From Sphagnum magellanicum (Eukaryota > Streptophyta > Sphagnopsida > Sphagnales > Sphagnaceae), in NCBI GenBank assembly GCA_021904315.1, contig CM038912.1, positions 12,177,061 to 12,241,060 on the forward strand: a stretch of 64,000 bases of DNA. Direction: 5' to 3'. The notes under the pieces are model-generated. The model saw only the letters and a list, made by a program, of their open reading frames with translations, made no database searches and was not told the DNA's origin. The number at the start of each line of letters is the position of its first letter. Position 1 is the first letter of the stretch. A program made the translations under genes and the position numbers. Shown piece after piece: positions 32,146-45,419 of this stretch.

Positions 32146-32326
32146 TGTGATACTTGCTGGGTATCATGGAAAAATAAAATAAAAATGCAAAGTTGCTCTT
32201 TATGCTTGGTAAAGTACATGGGTGAGGGCATTATAAAAAATCAGAGAGCACTCCGCTCCCACCTCACATGGATGGGCCCTATTTTGGTAATGCCTCACCC
32301 TTGTTGTGCTTTACCTTACATATAAC
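32146..32326. repeat. Palindrome plus inverted-repeat unit
   Basis: TGTGATAC/GGGTATCA (32146-32153, 32159-32166) is followed by GGTAAAGTACATGGGTGAGG (32208 on). Its partner TAATGCCTCACCCTTGTTGT (32288 on) is its inverted match over about 26 bp with small gaps. It resembles the arrangement after the palindrome at 31097, so these may be two copies of one small foldback element. Confidence 0.6.
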
Positions 32327-32339
32327 ACAGGACTCAGGA

Positions 32340-32550
32340 GAGTTCTACTGTTGGGAACTGTTGGGAACATTGTAAGGAAAGCATGGGAGCATAATAAATG
32401 CACATTGGAATATTACCTCTGGAGTTCTTGTGAACATGCCCAAGTATTTTTGTTCGTGTGCTCCACTAAACATGGTTGGTGACATTATTGCCACTAGAGT
32501 GAGTGAACTTGGTGGCAAGAATGTCATTGTGCTTTATCGTTGATAACTGG
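32340..32550. repeat. Diverged direct duplication, copy 1
   Basis: It shares with 32885-33105 the order GGGAACAT, 'GAGTTCTTGT', 'GGTTGGTG(A/G)CAT(T/C)ATTGCCA', 'AACTTGGTGGC' and 'ATCATTGTGCT'. The GGGAACAT start recalls the family at 2.0-6.3 kb. Confidence 0.6.
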
Positions 32551-32576
32551 AAGTTTGACAAGACAATACTTGTACA

Positions 32577-32590
32577 CAAACACACACACA

Positions 32591-32661
<71 letters not shown>
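32577..32661. repeat. (CA)n-(CT)n microsatellite
   Basis: A short CA run passes into about 34 CT units. Frames across it encode only Leu-Ser or Arg-Glu repeats. Confidence 0.95.
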
Positions 32662-32663
<2 letters not shown>

Positions 32664-32884
32664 CAATGAGAATGAAAAAACCTTTTCTTGGGGTGATGAC
32701 ATACTTAAAATTGGCGCTTCTTCATCTTCAAGACAAGTTTTGAGAAAGATGCAACATGCAAGACTTCCTCCTCAAAGAGATCACCAATCATAGAATGCTT
32801 AGTTTTGGACACTTGAAAAGATGGAAATCTTTTGACTTGATATCAAAGTCAAGCAGAGAATATCTCATATGGGACCCATTGTTA

Positions 32885-33105
32885 AGAACATTGGGAACAT
32901 GCCAAAAAAGTTGATAGGAACATCTATCTCTTGAGTTCTTGTCACCTCAACCAGCCTCCCCTTTCTGAGTACCCTGTTGCTTTATGATGAAGATTGCAAG
33001 TGCCAAAGTTCATTGAATTCTTGGCCGGTTGGTGGCATCATTGCCATCAGAGTGCACAAACTTGGTGGCCAAAATATCATTGTGCTGTAGTGGCATTAAT
33101 CATGA
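32885..33105. repeat. Diverged direct duplication, copy 2
   Basis: Partner of 32340-32550, about 550 bp downstream in the same orientation. Confidence 0.6.
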
Positions 33106-34879
33106 GTATGAGAGGGCAAAAGATTAAAAAAATACATATGGGTGAAGGCTGTAGTCCTAGTCCCAATACATGTTGTCTATCTGTGGAAGTGGGTTTAGAA
33201 AATATAAAACCTTGAGTGCGATTTGAGGGCACCATATTTAGTGCAATTTCCCATTGAGGCTTCGTATAGGGATCTTACACATAAGCTCTGGATGGTGGGG
33301 GCACAAGGCAATTTGCAACATCAGATTGTGCCTTGGTTGTTATGCAAGGGCAGGCATTGTTGTCAATGCCTCTCTGCCTAAGACATCGGGCGACGACACC
33401 CTCAATTCATGAGGCAGAAGGCACTGATAGCAACACCTTCCCCTATATATATATAGTGAGACTTGAATAAATATTTTGAGGATTCATCACTTGAGATAGT
33501 CTTAGTTTCAGGCCACGTTTTGCCCTGAAAATCTTCTTTCTTCTGAAATAATTAATGTCTTATGGATGTATCCACAATATTGTTTGATCCCTTTTTGATA
33601 TGGATGATTTTTTCGCACATTGGGAAGCATCAGATTCCAACCCATTTCTTTCAATTCAAGGAGGAAAGAACAAACAACAAACATATTGAAGAGAAAATCA
33701 AGCTCACTATGTTTCATTTTAATAAGGATGACATGGACAATGCTTAAAACTTATGTCAATATGCCAAATCCCATAGAGAATTGGGAAATGAAGCACATTG
33801 GGATGCATGACCCAATCAAAGAAATAGTATGGGGGATACATGACCAACTAAAGAGGCAAGAGCCACCTTTTGCAACCATGTGGAAGCCACTTCCTCAAGA
33901 AAGCATTAATTATGATCTTTGAACTCATAAAGATATAGAAGAATATGGTTATGAACACGAGAGCAAAAACACAAACCACACAACAGGGTAGGACAAAAGA
34001 AAAGCATTTCCCCACCAACATTGAAGGAAGAGGGCCAACTGCTTTGCAAACCAGAGTAGGTAACTGGAAGGGCTTGCTTGGTAGGTATTGGGGGCAGTGT
34101 TGACAAGTCTGTGTTCTTTTTCCAACGTGTCATGTCATGCCATGCCTTGGGGTTATACATAACTTTAGTAAAATATGGAATATGGCATGCTAAAAAAATT
34201 CATTATGGGGGCAACCCAAGGAATAGCAGGGGTTTTTGGCCAGGGTAAACGAGCACCTACTCTAGTTACCTTCACCTTCATGAGTAAGGCTTCTTAAGGT
34301 ATGGCCATACCTGGTGTTAACTTCACTGTTAACCTAGTGTTAAGGATATTAAAATTAATCACTAATCCACATCTAGAATGTCATTAGTCCATGAATCTTA
34401 AATGATCCATGAATGATCATTAAATCTTAGGTGACATATGACATGGCATTGATGTTAACATGATGTTAGTAACTATCATTAATTAAGATTAAAAAGGTGT
34501 AATTCAAAACCAAACATTACCAGTAACTAAAGTTTCCATAAAAACCAAATGAAATCAATGTTTAGCATAGATTCTTGTTTATTTTTATTTCTTTTTCATT
34601 CTTTGGAAAAAAGGGGAAAGATCATCTTTCTAGGTGTCTCCTAGTTGCTAATGTTAATTACTAATTTACATCATGTGTGAATATGGTAAAGTAATGTTTT
34701 AGAATGTTGGTCGTAACTTGTAATGTAAACAATTGTGGTATTGTGTTATGTTAAGTTGATGTCTGTTGCAAGCTCGAAACGCCAAGCATGGCCATGCCTT
34801 GGAACTACCTAATCATTAAAGGAGGAAATGTTAATTCAAAAAGACCTTGATTTAGTCTAAGAATGGGATCTATCTATTA
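33106..34879. other. Noncoding, nothing recognised
   Basis: Includes a short TATATATATA (about 33446). Frames at 33508-33922 on both strands overlap and have no motif. Confidence 0.4.
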
Positions 34880-34990
34880 AAGAGTGTAATTTGTTGGTTT
34901 GTTTTGTTTGTCATGGTGAGATTTGCCAAACCATAGTGCCTCTTGTCACACTCTTATACCATTGGAAAGCTTTGAGTTTCTAGGGGGTTT
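34880..34990. repeat. Dispersed repeat, partner of 24303-24410
   Basis: GGTTTGTTTTGTTTGTCATG ... ATAGTGCCTCTTGTCACACT matches the earlier copy in order and orientation. It is followed by CCATTGGAAAGCTTT, a phrase that recurs near 48,520 and 48,700. Confidence 0.55.
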
Positions 34991-36949
34991 ATAATAATGG
35001 AGTAGTACCTAGATGACGCAGGTTACAATGTTCATTACGTAATACACTTCAACCATCAAATTACTTCCTCTAAATTTTCTTCACATTCAGGTAAAGAATT
35101 CACCTTCATTAGTTCTCATATATTTGCAACTCATGTTCCATAGGTTCCCACATTCTTAGGAAGGAGGGTGAGTATTAGGGTTTAGGGTTTAGATCAAAAG
35201 AAGAAAAACCTTGAAATAAAAAGAAAAGAAAAGATGTGAACCCATCCATCAAAAGTACAAGGCAAATGAGAACACAAGTAGATGCAACCCAAAGACAAAA
35301 CAAAAAGCTAACAATCAACAAACAAATCCGATAAAGACCCAATGCAAAAGCCAATGGGCGAGCTTGCGACATCACTAGTCTTTGATAGACTGGCCAGCTT
35401 GAAGACCGATTTACAGAGAATGATGTCGTAAATCAGAGACTACTTGAAATCAATCAGTCTTTGAAGCTGACCTATTGAAACCACTTCAGTTGTGTTGGCT
35501 GGAGAACATAAGCGCGATGCAAATAGGTTAGTTAACCAGAGGTTAAAAGTTAAAAAGCCAACAAACCCATGCATGCATGCAAGCAAAATGGGTTGATCCT
35601 TCCTTCCTTCCTTCCTTCACTGGCCGGTTTTTAGGCCCCCTCCTCAACCCCGGTTGCCAGAAACTCACCAGTACGGTAGTTTCTGTGTCTGGTATACAGC
35701 AGGCAGTGTGTTATGATTTCACTTTTAAACCCTGGGGCCTGGGCTTTCAACCAGCAGGTTCAAAGTTCAAACCCCTTTTTCCAGGTGTTGAGTCTCTCTG
35801 TCTCTCTCTCACTTTGCTTTAAGCTTTTTGTTTTGTTTTTGGCTACCATATGGACTTTGCTTGTCTTCTTCTTCTTCACTTTATTCCACTTTCAATATCT
35901 CCACTCCTGTTGCTTGCATGTTCCCCTTACTACTGAAAAGTGCACTCTACACTCTTCCCTTTAACACAAAAGTAAGTAACTATTTAATACATTGTGAAAA
36001 GCTTTTGCCCCAACATCATCCCCTTCCCCACTCTCCCATGCAAGGCCTTTTTTTTTTCTTTTTTTTTTCCCCCCAATTTTGTGATGTAGTCATCCTTGCA
36101 ACCATCTTCTATAGAAGGATTTAGCCAGGTTTGGTTACACACACCCCTCATGGGAATTCAAAAGTTTTTTTTTTAAAGAATCTTGCTACTTTTTGTCTAT
36201 ATGTAGAACCACTCAGCCTTTTTCTTCCCCCCCCCCCTTATGTTTGTGGTGAAATTCTTGAAATTTTTTCTCAAACAAACTCTTTGAGAGGGTAGTGGCT
36301 CAACACTTTGAAGGGAATTTGTTTTGAATGCTCCCATAAGACACTATTTGCACCCCCCCTTTTTCCCCTTATTTGACACACAAAAGACAGTAAAATTGTA
36401 AATATTGTAATATGTGCAATATGTATTTCTGTATTATAATACATGGGTTGTAGTTATGGGATGCTCTCTTTGCCGAATTGGCAGGGTGATGTAAGTTGAA
36501 CTATCCAACAAATTCTGGCCTTGTTGATAAAAAAACTAAAAACAAAACAAAACAAATGTTGTTCTAGTGGACCTACTATTATTAGTAGTAGTAGTTCTTT
36601 GTATGATACTTGCATACTATCAAGAAAAAAAATTTAAAAAAAAAATCTTATCATTAGAACCCACCAGTATATATATATATATATAATTTTCCCACAGAAT
36701 AAGTGGGAAAAGGTGGGATTTTTTTTAATCCACTAATTTACTATTTTGTTGGAAAGATTCACCAAATTTTAAATAGCACGAAATTGAAAGGGGGCAAAAC
36801 AAAACAAAACCAAAAAAAAAAAAAAAAAAACCCTAGAACCCACATGCTGACCGACCATCTGTCTATTATTATAGGTACCAAGGACGAACCCAAAATTATC
36901 CACATTTTATTGGTTGCAATTTGAATTTTTTTTTCAAAAGAAAAAGAGA
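34991..36949. other. Noncoding, nothing firm
   Basis: Contains TTCC repeats (35600), a (TA)n run (about 36669-36685), and homopolymer C and A runs. GGTTCAAAGTTCAAACCCC near 35757 resembles an internal RNA polymerase III B box, but no matching A box or tRNA fold was found. Confidence 0.4.
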
Positions 36950-38050
36950 AGGGTTGAAGGAATGGGAGGGATGGTGGGGGTGGAGAGTGGGGTTGCAAAT
37001 CCACCTAACTTTCTATTTTTCCAAACCGACCTAACTTATTCCCTCACCTAACCCTAAATTGCTGACTCCTCTGTTTTTTTTGTCTTGGAGGGTGGAGGGG
37101 AGGGGGGAAGAGTTGCAACTTTCATGGTTACTAGAATCATGATTGGGAATATCCGCGCACTCCGATTGGCTGTAGCCGAATAACTTCCGGGCTTCCCGCA
37201 TCATTTCCTAAGATTGGGGGGGGGGGGGGTACCTGTCCTTTTAAGGCAGCGAATATCAAGGAAAAGCACTAGTGCGGCATTTAGCCTGGCATTCATTCAT
37301 CCATCCATCACATGTTCCCCAAAAGCAAAAAGGGTAAGTACAACTAAGCAGGTAGATAAGTAGTAGGTAGATACGCAGGAAGGTAGGTAGGTAGGTAGGT
37401 AGGTAAGTAAGCACAGAGTTTTAAAAATTAGAGCAACTGGTAAACGTGGCTAGATCGTCCCCGTTGAATGACGTAAAAAAGCACACATCGGATGGATGTG
37501 TGTGGAGCATGTAGTGACAGACAATCCCGGACTGGCAGGGAGGGAGAATAATGAAGATTGTAAAAGTACTAGGTACAATGGTTTCTGGCGGGGGTGGGGG
37601 AGGGGGGGAAGGACTCTGAGGCAAGACTCATAACCGTTGGATTTTGATTCGACCGACATTTGAGGCCGTCCACTGACGTGACGAGAATTTCACAGAAAGG
37701 ACCGCCGTGGGGCCCTGATGATGATAGGGAGTCGTTGATTGGGCACGCGGGAGGGCAGGTGGTTAAAGTGGTTGGGGGGCGGGGGGGGGAGGGGGTAACT
37801 AGGTACTGGTACTTAAGGGAGCCTCTTTCTCTGGGCCTCTTAACTCTCTTTCCCCCTGGCTACAATTTAATAACCATAATAATGTTCTTTTGTTTTGTTG
37901 CAAGGAAACGAGACAAGTATGTACACAATCATGCACGGGCTCCTCATTGTTTGGATTGCATGATCTCTTTTCTCTCTCTCTCTCTCTCTCTCTCTTTATG
38001 GGTTTTGTGGGCCAAAGTGAACCAGCAGTGACCACCCAGTAGCTCACCGT
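36950..38050. other. G/C-richer island without a convincing gene
   Basis: Base composition changes sharply from the A/T-rich surroundings. CpG-containing stretches lie at 37150-37215 and 37640-37800 with G runs. A GTAGGTAGG tract lies at 37335-37410 and a CT run at about 37973-37997. The 123-codon frame at 37660-38031 ends in a microsatellite translation and has no motif. It could be an orphan promoter, a noncoding RNA start or a young repeat. Confidence 0.4.
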
Positions 38051-38146
38051 CCACTGGATGTCATTTATGGCTCAATTTAGGATGAACTTTCCACTGGGTT
38101 AATCTCTGGTTTCACTATGGTAACCCATTCTGTAAGAACTAGGTCC

Positions 38147-38156
<10 letters not shown>

Positions 38157-38182
<26 letters not shown>

Positions 38183-38183
38183 C
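38157..38183. repeat. (GA)n microsatellite
   Basis: About 13 GA units after a TATATATA stretch, followed by GTAGGTAGG. Confidence 0.9.
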
Positions 38184-38782
38184 AGGTAGGTAGGAAAATA
38201 TGTAGAGAGTTTATACGTAGCTACTTAAGGGGTTTTTTTTACTTACCTACTTACTAACAACCTTTTGAGTTAGCAATAGGCTTGTTAGTAGGTAGTTAGT
38301 GGAAAAACAAAGGAACCGAGCTAACCACCCTGGTCATTTAGTGAACTGGAACCCAACACGAAACTGTTTCCTGACCACTTACCATCCATCCCTTGTGTAC
38401 CATGACTTAGGTACCAGCAAACCTTGTGGACCTAGCCTACCCCTCTTAATCACATGGACCCACCCATCTCAGCTCATGTCTGATTTGTTGGTTTTCTGTT
38501 ACTTGCTATTGGTAGCATCACGAGGGCTTGGGTCCCTCCCCCCACCTTTGCCCTTTTCTTTTCTGTGAGATTATATATTCTCTTCTGGTGGTGTAAGAGG
38601 GGTTACCTGGTTTTTGTTTGTCTGTTTTTCAAAAACTTATTCTTGTTTTGTTTTGCAACCTCGATAAAACCATGCAAAACTTTATTTATACACACCGTGG
38701 ATTTGGAAAATGTACAAAATAAGAAGAAAAAGGAAAAGGGAGAATTTATAGGACATCAAATTAGCTCAAACTAGATGTCAAA

Positions 38783-38870
38783 ATTTCTCCATGTCAAAAA
38801 TTGACCACTTGTAATAGGTTGGCCATATTTCTCCATGTCAAAAATTGATTGTCTGCAATAAGTTGGCCAT
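38783..38870. repeat. 44-bp tandem duplication
   Basis: ATTTCTCCATGTCAAAAATT starts at 38783 and 38827; both copies end GGTTGGCCAT / AGTTGGCCAT. Confidence 0.85.
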
Positions 38871-41800
38871 GGCAATGGGAGGTGTGTTCCAAAGGGGTGG
38901 AAGTCAGGAAGTAGTTAGGCTTATGGTTGCCATTTAACTTAAGATGGAAAATGCTTGCATTTTTTATAATGTGATTCAAAAAAATTGATGAAAAAAAGTA
39001 ATCAAGACAAAAATACAAAAACCTTCTAGCCCTTTCAAGTTCTAAATGGCATTGGCATAGTCGTGTAAAAACACATAAGTTTATTTTTGTATTGCTAAAG
39101 GGAAGAATTGATTAATGGGGGTGTCAGTTGTAATAATTCCTTTCTTTGGTTTGAGCTATATCTAAAACAACAAATCTTTGAATTGCACAAGATTGAGGAA
39201 GTAAATATGCTTGCCTTGAGTTAACAATGACAACATCAACTAAGGGTGTGAATGCCATCTTTGGTGAACATAATGTCGACTTGTCGACAAATGGAGTTGA
39301 ACATGGTTGAAAGAAGCACATGTAATTGTTTTTATTTGACATGAAAATCAACATCTTGCACAATGATAATTAAGATGTCACGAATTGCATCATGAATTCT
39401 CATGTGTTCATTACCATGAATGTAATGTAAAAGGTGAATGCTCATAAGGTTGATGGGATGTGTGCACACACATTGAAGGAAACCTATAATTGAAAGATGG
39501 GGTAATCCAAGTCATGTTCAAAACATTGTGAGAAAAAATTGGGGAATACAATTGAAAGCCTGAGAAAACTAATCCAACTACAAGCCAAATGTGCATTCCT
39601 AAGTTAGAACATGATCAAATTCAAGCATGATGGATTTCAAATATCCTTTCAAAAAATAATGTGTTAAAAATAGTTTGATGGTGCAAATGTTCTAATATAA
39701 ATTTTTTGAAATCAAACCATTTGTTATATGATGAGTTGTTTAAACAAAAGAAAAAATATATGAGTTGAGAACGAAAGAAGATCACATGCCACTTTGAAAT
39801 GTCCCTAAAAAGGGAAAGTGTTATTGTCAACTCATGCTAAAGCTTCAAAAGCAAAAAAAAACAAAAAAACGTTGATCAATCACAAATTTTGCAACAACCT
39901 TTTTCCCCCTTGAGTCATCATCTCCACACTTCAATTCAGTTGTAGGGGTGTTGTCTGTTGGCTGAAGTGAAAAGAGAATTGTGCTTTGGACAAAGAGTCA
40001 GGTTGTAGCTTCTTTTGGGAAACATTAAACCGATGGGCATGGTCTTTTGGGTCAAATTGGGTCCCACAAGCTTTGGCATTTGTGGTGATTTTGAAATCTC
40101 CCCCACCCGCCCCCCAAATAGGGAATTCCATGCATGGAGAGTGATACAAACTTTGCCCATGTTTGGGAGTTTTTTCGGGTCATTGAAAATCCATGTTCCC
40201 AACAAACCTGGCTGATATTTTTGTGCTTATTTTGTCACATTCGGTTCAGGAATTGAAGAAGCTTAATACGAATATTGACTAGGCCTCCCACATCGTGTTT
40301 TGTCGACTCCAGATCTTCCTCGGGACATGGGGAATCAAGGATCTAGGTTTTCAAACTTTGATTCGCTTGGTCCCCATTCAACATATTGTTCTCTTCCCTC
40401 CCTATTGAAAAATGAAAGGAGCCAATTTGAATAGGTATGGGGAAAAAAATAAAAATTTAATTAATCTTTTAAAACTTTTGGTGGGTTGCAATGAATGATT
40501 GAATGCATGCACACTCCCAAGAGTTTCTTCTGGCAATTTTTTTAAATCAAGAAAAATCTTAGGAAAACATGTTTTGTTCAGTGTCAAATTGTGTTTTTTC
40601 AAGCTAAAGTTTGCCATTTGTACAAAGCCAAAAATTGAAAGAGGATAGCGTGAAAAAAAGAAGAAAAACCCTAATCCAGTTCACAACTTGATAATTATTT
40701 ATTTTATCTTTTTATATATTGGGTAATTTATGAGAGGCATATTCCAATGATATTTAGCACATGGTTAATTGTATCTTTGGAGTCAGTGTATGCTGTTGGG
40801 CTGAGATATTAATAATGCAATCATATTAATAGAAATAATCAGTAACTTAGACGTGTTTGCATTCACAAAATTATGCTTGCAAGATCAATACCTTGGTGCT
40901 GTAGCAGCCTTTTTTTTTAATGGCTATATTTAGCCAAAATACTATATTAAAAATTGAAATGCTAAAATCATGTTTTTTCTGAGATTTTCAATAGCCAGAA
41001 CCCGACCAAAATTTGAGAAAAATGGCCCGAATTCTATACACAGTTCGAGTAGGGAGACAAAATATATAAAGTTGCTTTCATATTTAGCCAGTAGTCAAAT
41101 TTGGCTAAATCCTCCTGTGGATTATTGCCACTTTGGCTATAACACAAAATTCCCGGCGCCCCCTCCCCAAAAACACTCTACTGCAGTTTTGGTTCAACTT
41201 ATTTGGCTAAGGTGGTGGGATCAAGTTGCATAGGGATAGATGTTTCCCTAGGGTAATGTGGCCAAACTCCCCAAAGAAAGCATGGGCCCAATTCCCTTAC
41301 TCTAGGCACCATCACGTTTCTCCTTTGGCCCAAGAAATGGGGCCAAATTACAAAGGAAAAATTATCCAAACAACCATCTTCTTCCCCAAAGGAAAGAAGA
41401 TGGAAACCATCTATAACAATGAAGATGTCATACAAAGAAGGCGAGGGTTGTTGAGAAAAAAATTTGAACCCAAGATCTTCTACACAAATCATTTATTCTC
41501 ACCATTGCGTCATAATTCGAATACAAAGGAAAAAAAACCTGAATAAAATATTTATTGATTTGGCATTTGTCTTGCAATTGCATCAAGCTTAATATAACTT
41601 GTTGTTCATGTTTAGTCAAGAATGGCATGTTTCTTAAGATCCATCTCACCATTGCCTTTTTACAACTTCTTCACAAAACAAGTTTTTAGTGGTGCTTATT
41701 AAATGTTTTTTTAGCACACCTAAAACGTAATCAACCCAACTCTTTTCACACCAATATAAGGGCTCCCCAATGTTGCCATCTTTGCAACCTCTACCAATTA

Positions 41801-44800
41801 TCCCATATTAAATAATTGTTCTTTACCCCCAATTAGGCAAAAGGTTCTTTTCCTTTCAAATTTCATTCATACCAAAGGTATTTGATATTATTTCTTATCC
41901 AAGAATGCAACCATTGGCCACCCCAAGTCTATGCAATGGAGACCTAGGATCGACACAACAATTCAATAAGATTTCTTGAATCATAGTTGAAATTCCTTTG
42001 TCCTCTCCTTCCTCGATTTTAACATTATTATTTGACCTCCCATTTTAATTTTCAAAACATTTATTCCTTACCTCAAGTTGTGTAGGGCACACACATATAT
42101 CCTTCCCATGCTCTCTATCCTGTTAGGTTAGTGGCAATTCATATTAACCTTTCACAACTTCACTTGTCATGATTAACTTTTTATTGGTGAACTTGAAGGA
42201 GTGTTTGAACAAAAGGAGTGTTTGAGCAAAAATGTGGGCAATGTGTAGGAACTTCCTTATTCATGCCACCTTTTATTTTGAAATTTGTTTTATTCATTTT
42301 TCCCCTTTCCATTCTTTTCAACCTTCATTCATTGACACATGTATAATTTCATTAATCCTTGCACATGGGTGTTGGCATGCTAAAGCAAACACTAAATCCT
42401 TGTAATCTACTTGTAGTATAAACATAATGTAATCATAAAGTAAGCTTTAATTTATTAACTTGATAAACATTATTTATTTCCATAATCACTATGAACATCT
42501 TTTTTAGTTTTGCTACAATGATATTGAAAAACCATATGTTTAATATGCATTGAAGTAAAGAAGATTTAAATTCATGCAATATTTTTGATTATTTTGTAAG
42601 TGTTTCGAACTTTACAAAATAAGTGAAAGTAGATGAAATATTGAATTTTACCATCTTCTAGATAATAGAGTTTTTAAATTATTTGTAAATTGCATTTAAA
42701 AGTAGAATGAGCCATGTTCAACTCTAATCACTACTTAATTTTTATTGTGATAAGAATTATTTAAGTTAATGTTGAAAGTTTTGAATAACTTGTATAACAA
42801 TATTCTTAACATATTATGGGAACATTTGGATAAATTTGAAATGAATCAAATGAATATGGAATACTCAAAATGACTTTTAAAACAATAATTTATTTTTTTG
42901 TTATCTGAAAAGACTTTATAAAGAAGTTGAAATGATTTGAAAATGACATTTTAATGATTTTTTTACATATACACCTTAATATGGAAGTATGGTGAAACAT
43001 CTTATTCATAGGGATTAAAATAATTATTTATTCATTTTAAAGCATTATTTTAAGGATTTTTTCAATTTATTATTATTATTTAATTTTTAAAGACTTAGTC
43101 CTTGTCTTAAATGGTTCCTTATATTATGAATACACTTTGTACGGTTTCAACTTTTATATACAATAATTGTAATATGTTAAACTTCTAATGGAAAAGTATG
43201 TTTAAACATAATTTTGGCTAACCAATATCAAACATACTTGTTGTCTACTTTTATTATACTAAACTTTTTCAAATTTTGTATTGAGCTTACCATAAATTCA
43301 ATGCGGGGCACCATGCTTTCATAATCCAATTTTTAATCATATTGAATCTACATTTTTTTGCTTGTGTAAAATTTTTTACCACTTCAAAATTGGACTTTTG
43401 GATAAATATTTTTTTTCACAACACCAAAACATGTCTTTTACAATTGGTCCTATTCAACTATAGTCAATTTTCTAGATTTTTTTAAAGTCCTTTATGCCAA
43501 TTTCTAGTCATATCTCCCATTGTAATCAAATAGGAAAAGTTGTAAGAAAACATGTTTTGGCATTGTGTTTAGTCTACTTTATCATGTTTTCACTTGCACA
43601 CACATGGAGATATGTATGTACATTCAAAAGCAACACATACCTTATTAATCATCAATATTTTTTTAAGATTAATTTTTAACATTTTGTTTTTCTTCTTTGT
43701 TTAAAACAATGTGGGATAACAAACTACCCTTATGTTTAGACCTTCTTCACCTAATTACACATGTATTCCACCACAAACTTCCTCACATGAATAAACTTTC
43801 ACAATGGCAAGAATACTACACAAAACACAATCATGTAATATACATATATTCATTTTAACACAAAGTTCAAATAAAATTCATGTACTAATTCATTACATAC
43901 ATCTAACAATTCTAAATTCCTTGGGGTTTAATTTGTTGATGCAACCCTCTCAAGTTGAAAAAACATTAGTCCTCTACTTTCTTATCTTACAAATTATTAC
44001 TCAAGCAAGAGACCACTTTAGCTTTTTAAACAAGGTATAATATCACATCAAACACATGTACATTTATGAATTCAAGTTCCATTTATTTACTTGATGCATA
44101 AACATGTTCCCTTCTTAATTAAAAGTGTTTTGAACTTCATTTATTCCTTATTATATTATTCCTCTTCAGTATTTGAATAATTGTCTAGGAAACTTGTTCC
44201 TTTATCTTCACTTGAAGCCTTTTAAATCCCTAATTTGTTACCATGTGCTTTCATAATTTTCCTTTTAAAGTAAAATCACACATGGTGTTAAAATGGTCAA
44301 TTGTTAGCTACCATCTTGTGAATAACCATGTGCGAAATTACCATCACCCTTCCTATAGTCATCTAACATCATCATTTCATGTGAACACAACATTCTCTAT
44401 CAATGTCAATTCCATGTATTCATGCATTTTGACATCATATATTCACAAATCAAGGATATGACCTTGGGGAGGTTGTGAACATTGGGATTGGGGTTGAAGG
44501 AGAGTAAAAAAAAAGTTGAACAATGCTAGTGTTATATTAACACTAAGCTCTAAGATCATTGATGGGGGCTTTAAGTTACCACCAAATTTATAGTTACATA
44601 TACATTTTCAACATTATTGGGTGTTAACTAAACATTAAGTAACCACTAACTTGCCACCAATTGCCAACATGGATGCCACAACTATTTTTGTGTTTGCTAA
44701 CATCATGTATGTGAATATAATGTTTTAAATGATTTCATTACCATTTATTTACCACCAAAATAATGCCAATTGTGATGTTACCTTTAGTCAACTTGGGATA

Positions 44801-45419
44801 ATTTATTTTCAAGAAAATAAAAAATGTTACTAATATTTATTTCACTTTGTTGTGGATCTTTTGTCTAATAACTAATGTTTACAGCAATCTTGGCTGGTTA
44901 CCCAAATGGACCTTGTTCTTTGAGCATAGTTTGGGTTTGATTATGGAATTGGAAACAAATCAAGAGAAGGGCCAATTATGGAACCGAATTGGAACCACCC
45001 CTTGGTTATTGCATTAAAGGTAACCAAAATTGGACCCAAGGTTCGATTCCAATTTAACATTTGAAAACAAAAATATGACATAATTTCTTTTCTAAATTTG
45101 GTTTTGATTTGAAGGTTTAACCATTTAAAAAAAGTTTAAACTAAAGTGACCCTACAGCACCAATTTGAACCTATAGTGAGTCCACTATGAAAAAAAAATC
45201 AAATTTGGGGCTAATTCAAAATAAAAGTATCTAGGGGTCCAATTCAAACCTTCCTACTTATTTTTCATTTTTTGGGTAATTTACCAAATTGATGAATAAT
45301 TAGTGTGCTTGATGGTGAATAACCAATGGAATCAAGGTTGTTTATGTACAAACACACATTTAAAGGTGGAAATAATCACTATTACAATTCATGGTTTTTT
45401 TTACTAGATAATTTAGTAC
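38871..45419. other. Long A/T-rich noncoding stretch
   Basis: No credible coding region. Frames of 60-106 codons occur on both strands (for example 39936-40215 and 41199-41546) but overlap one another and carry no motif. 42400-44460 is especially A/T-rich. No insertion boundary was recognised. Confidence 0.45.

Noticed and set aside
32503-32793. Leu-Ser repeat protein
   Set aside because: Translation of the CT microsatellite.
35640-35800. tRNA gene or tRNA-derived SINE
   Set aside because: Only a B-box-like word is present; no A box, no cloverleaf and no tail.
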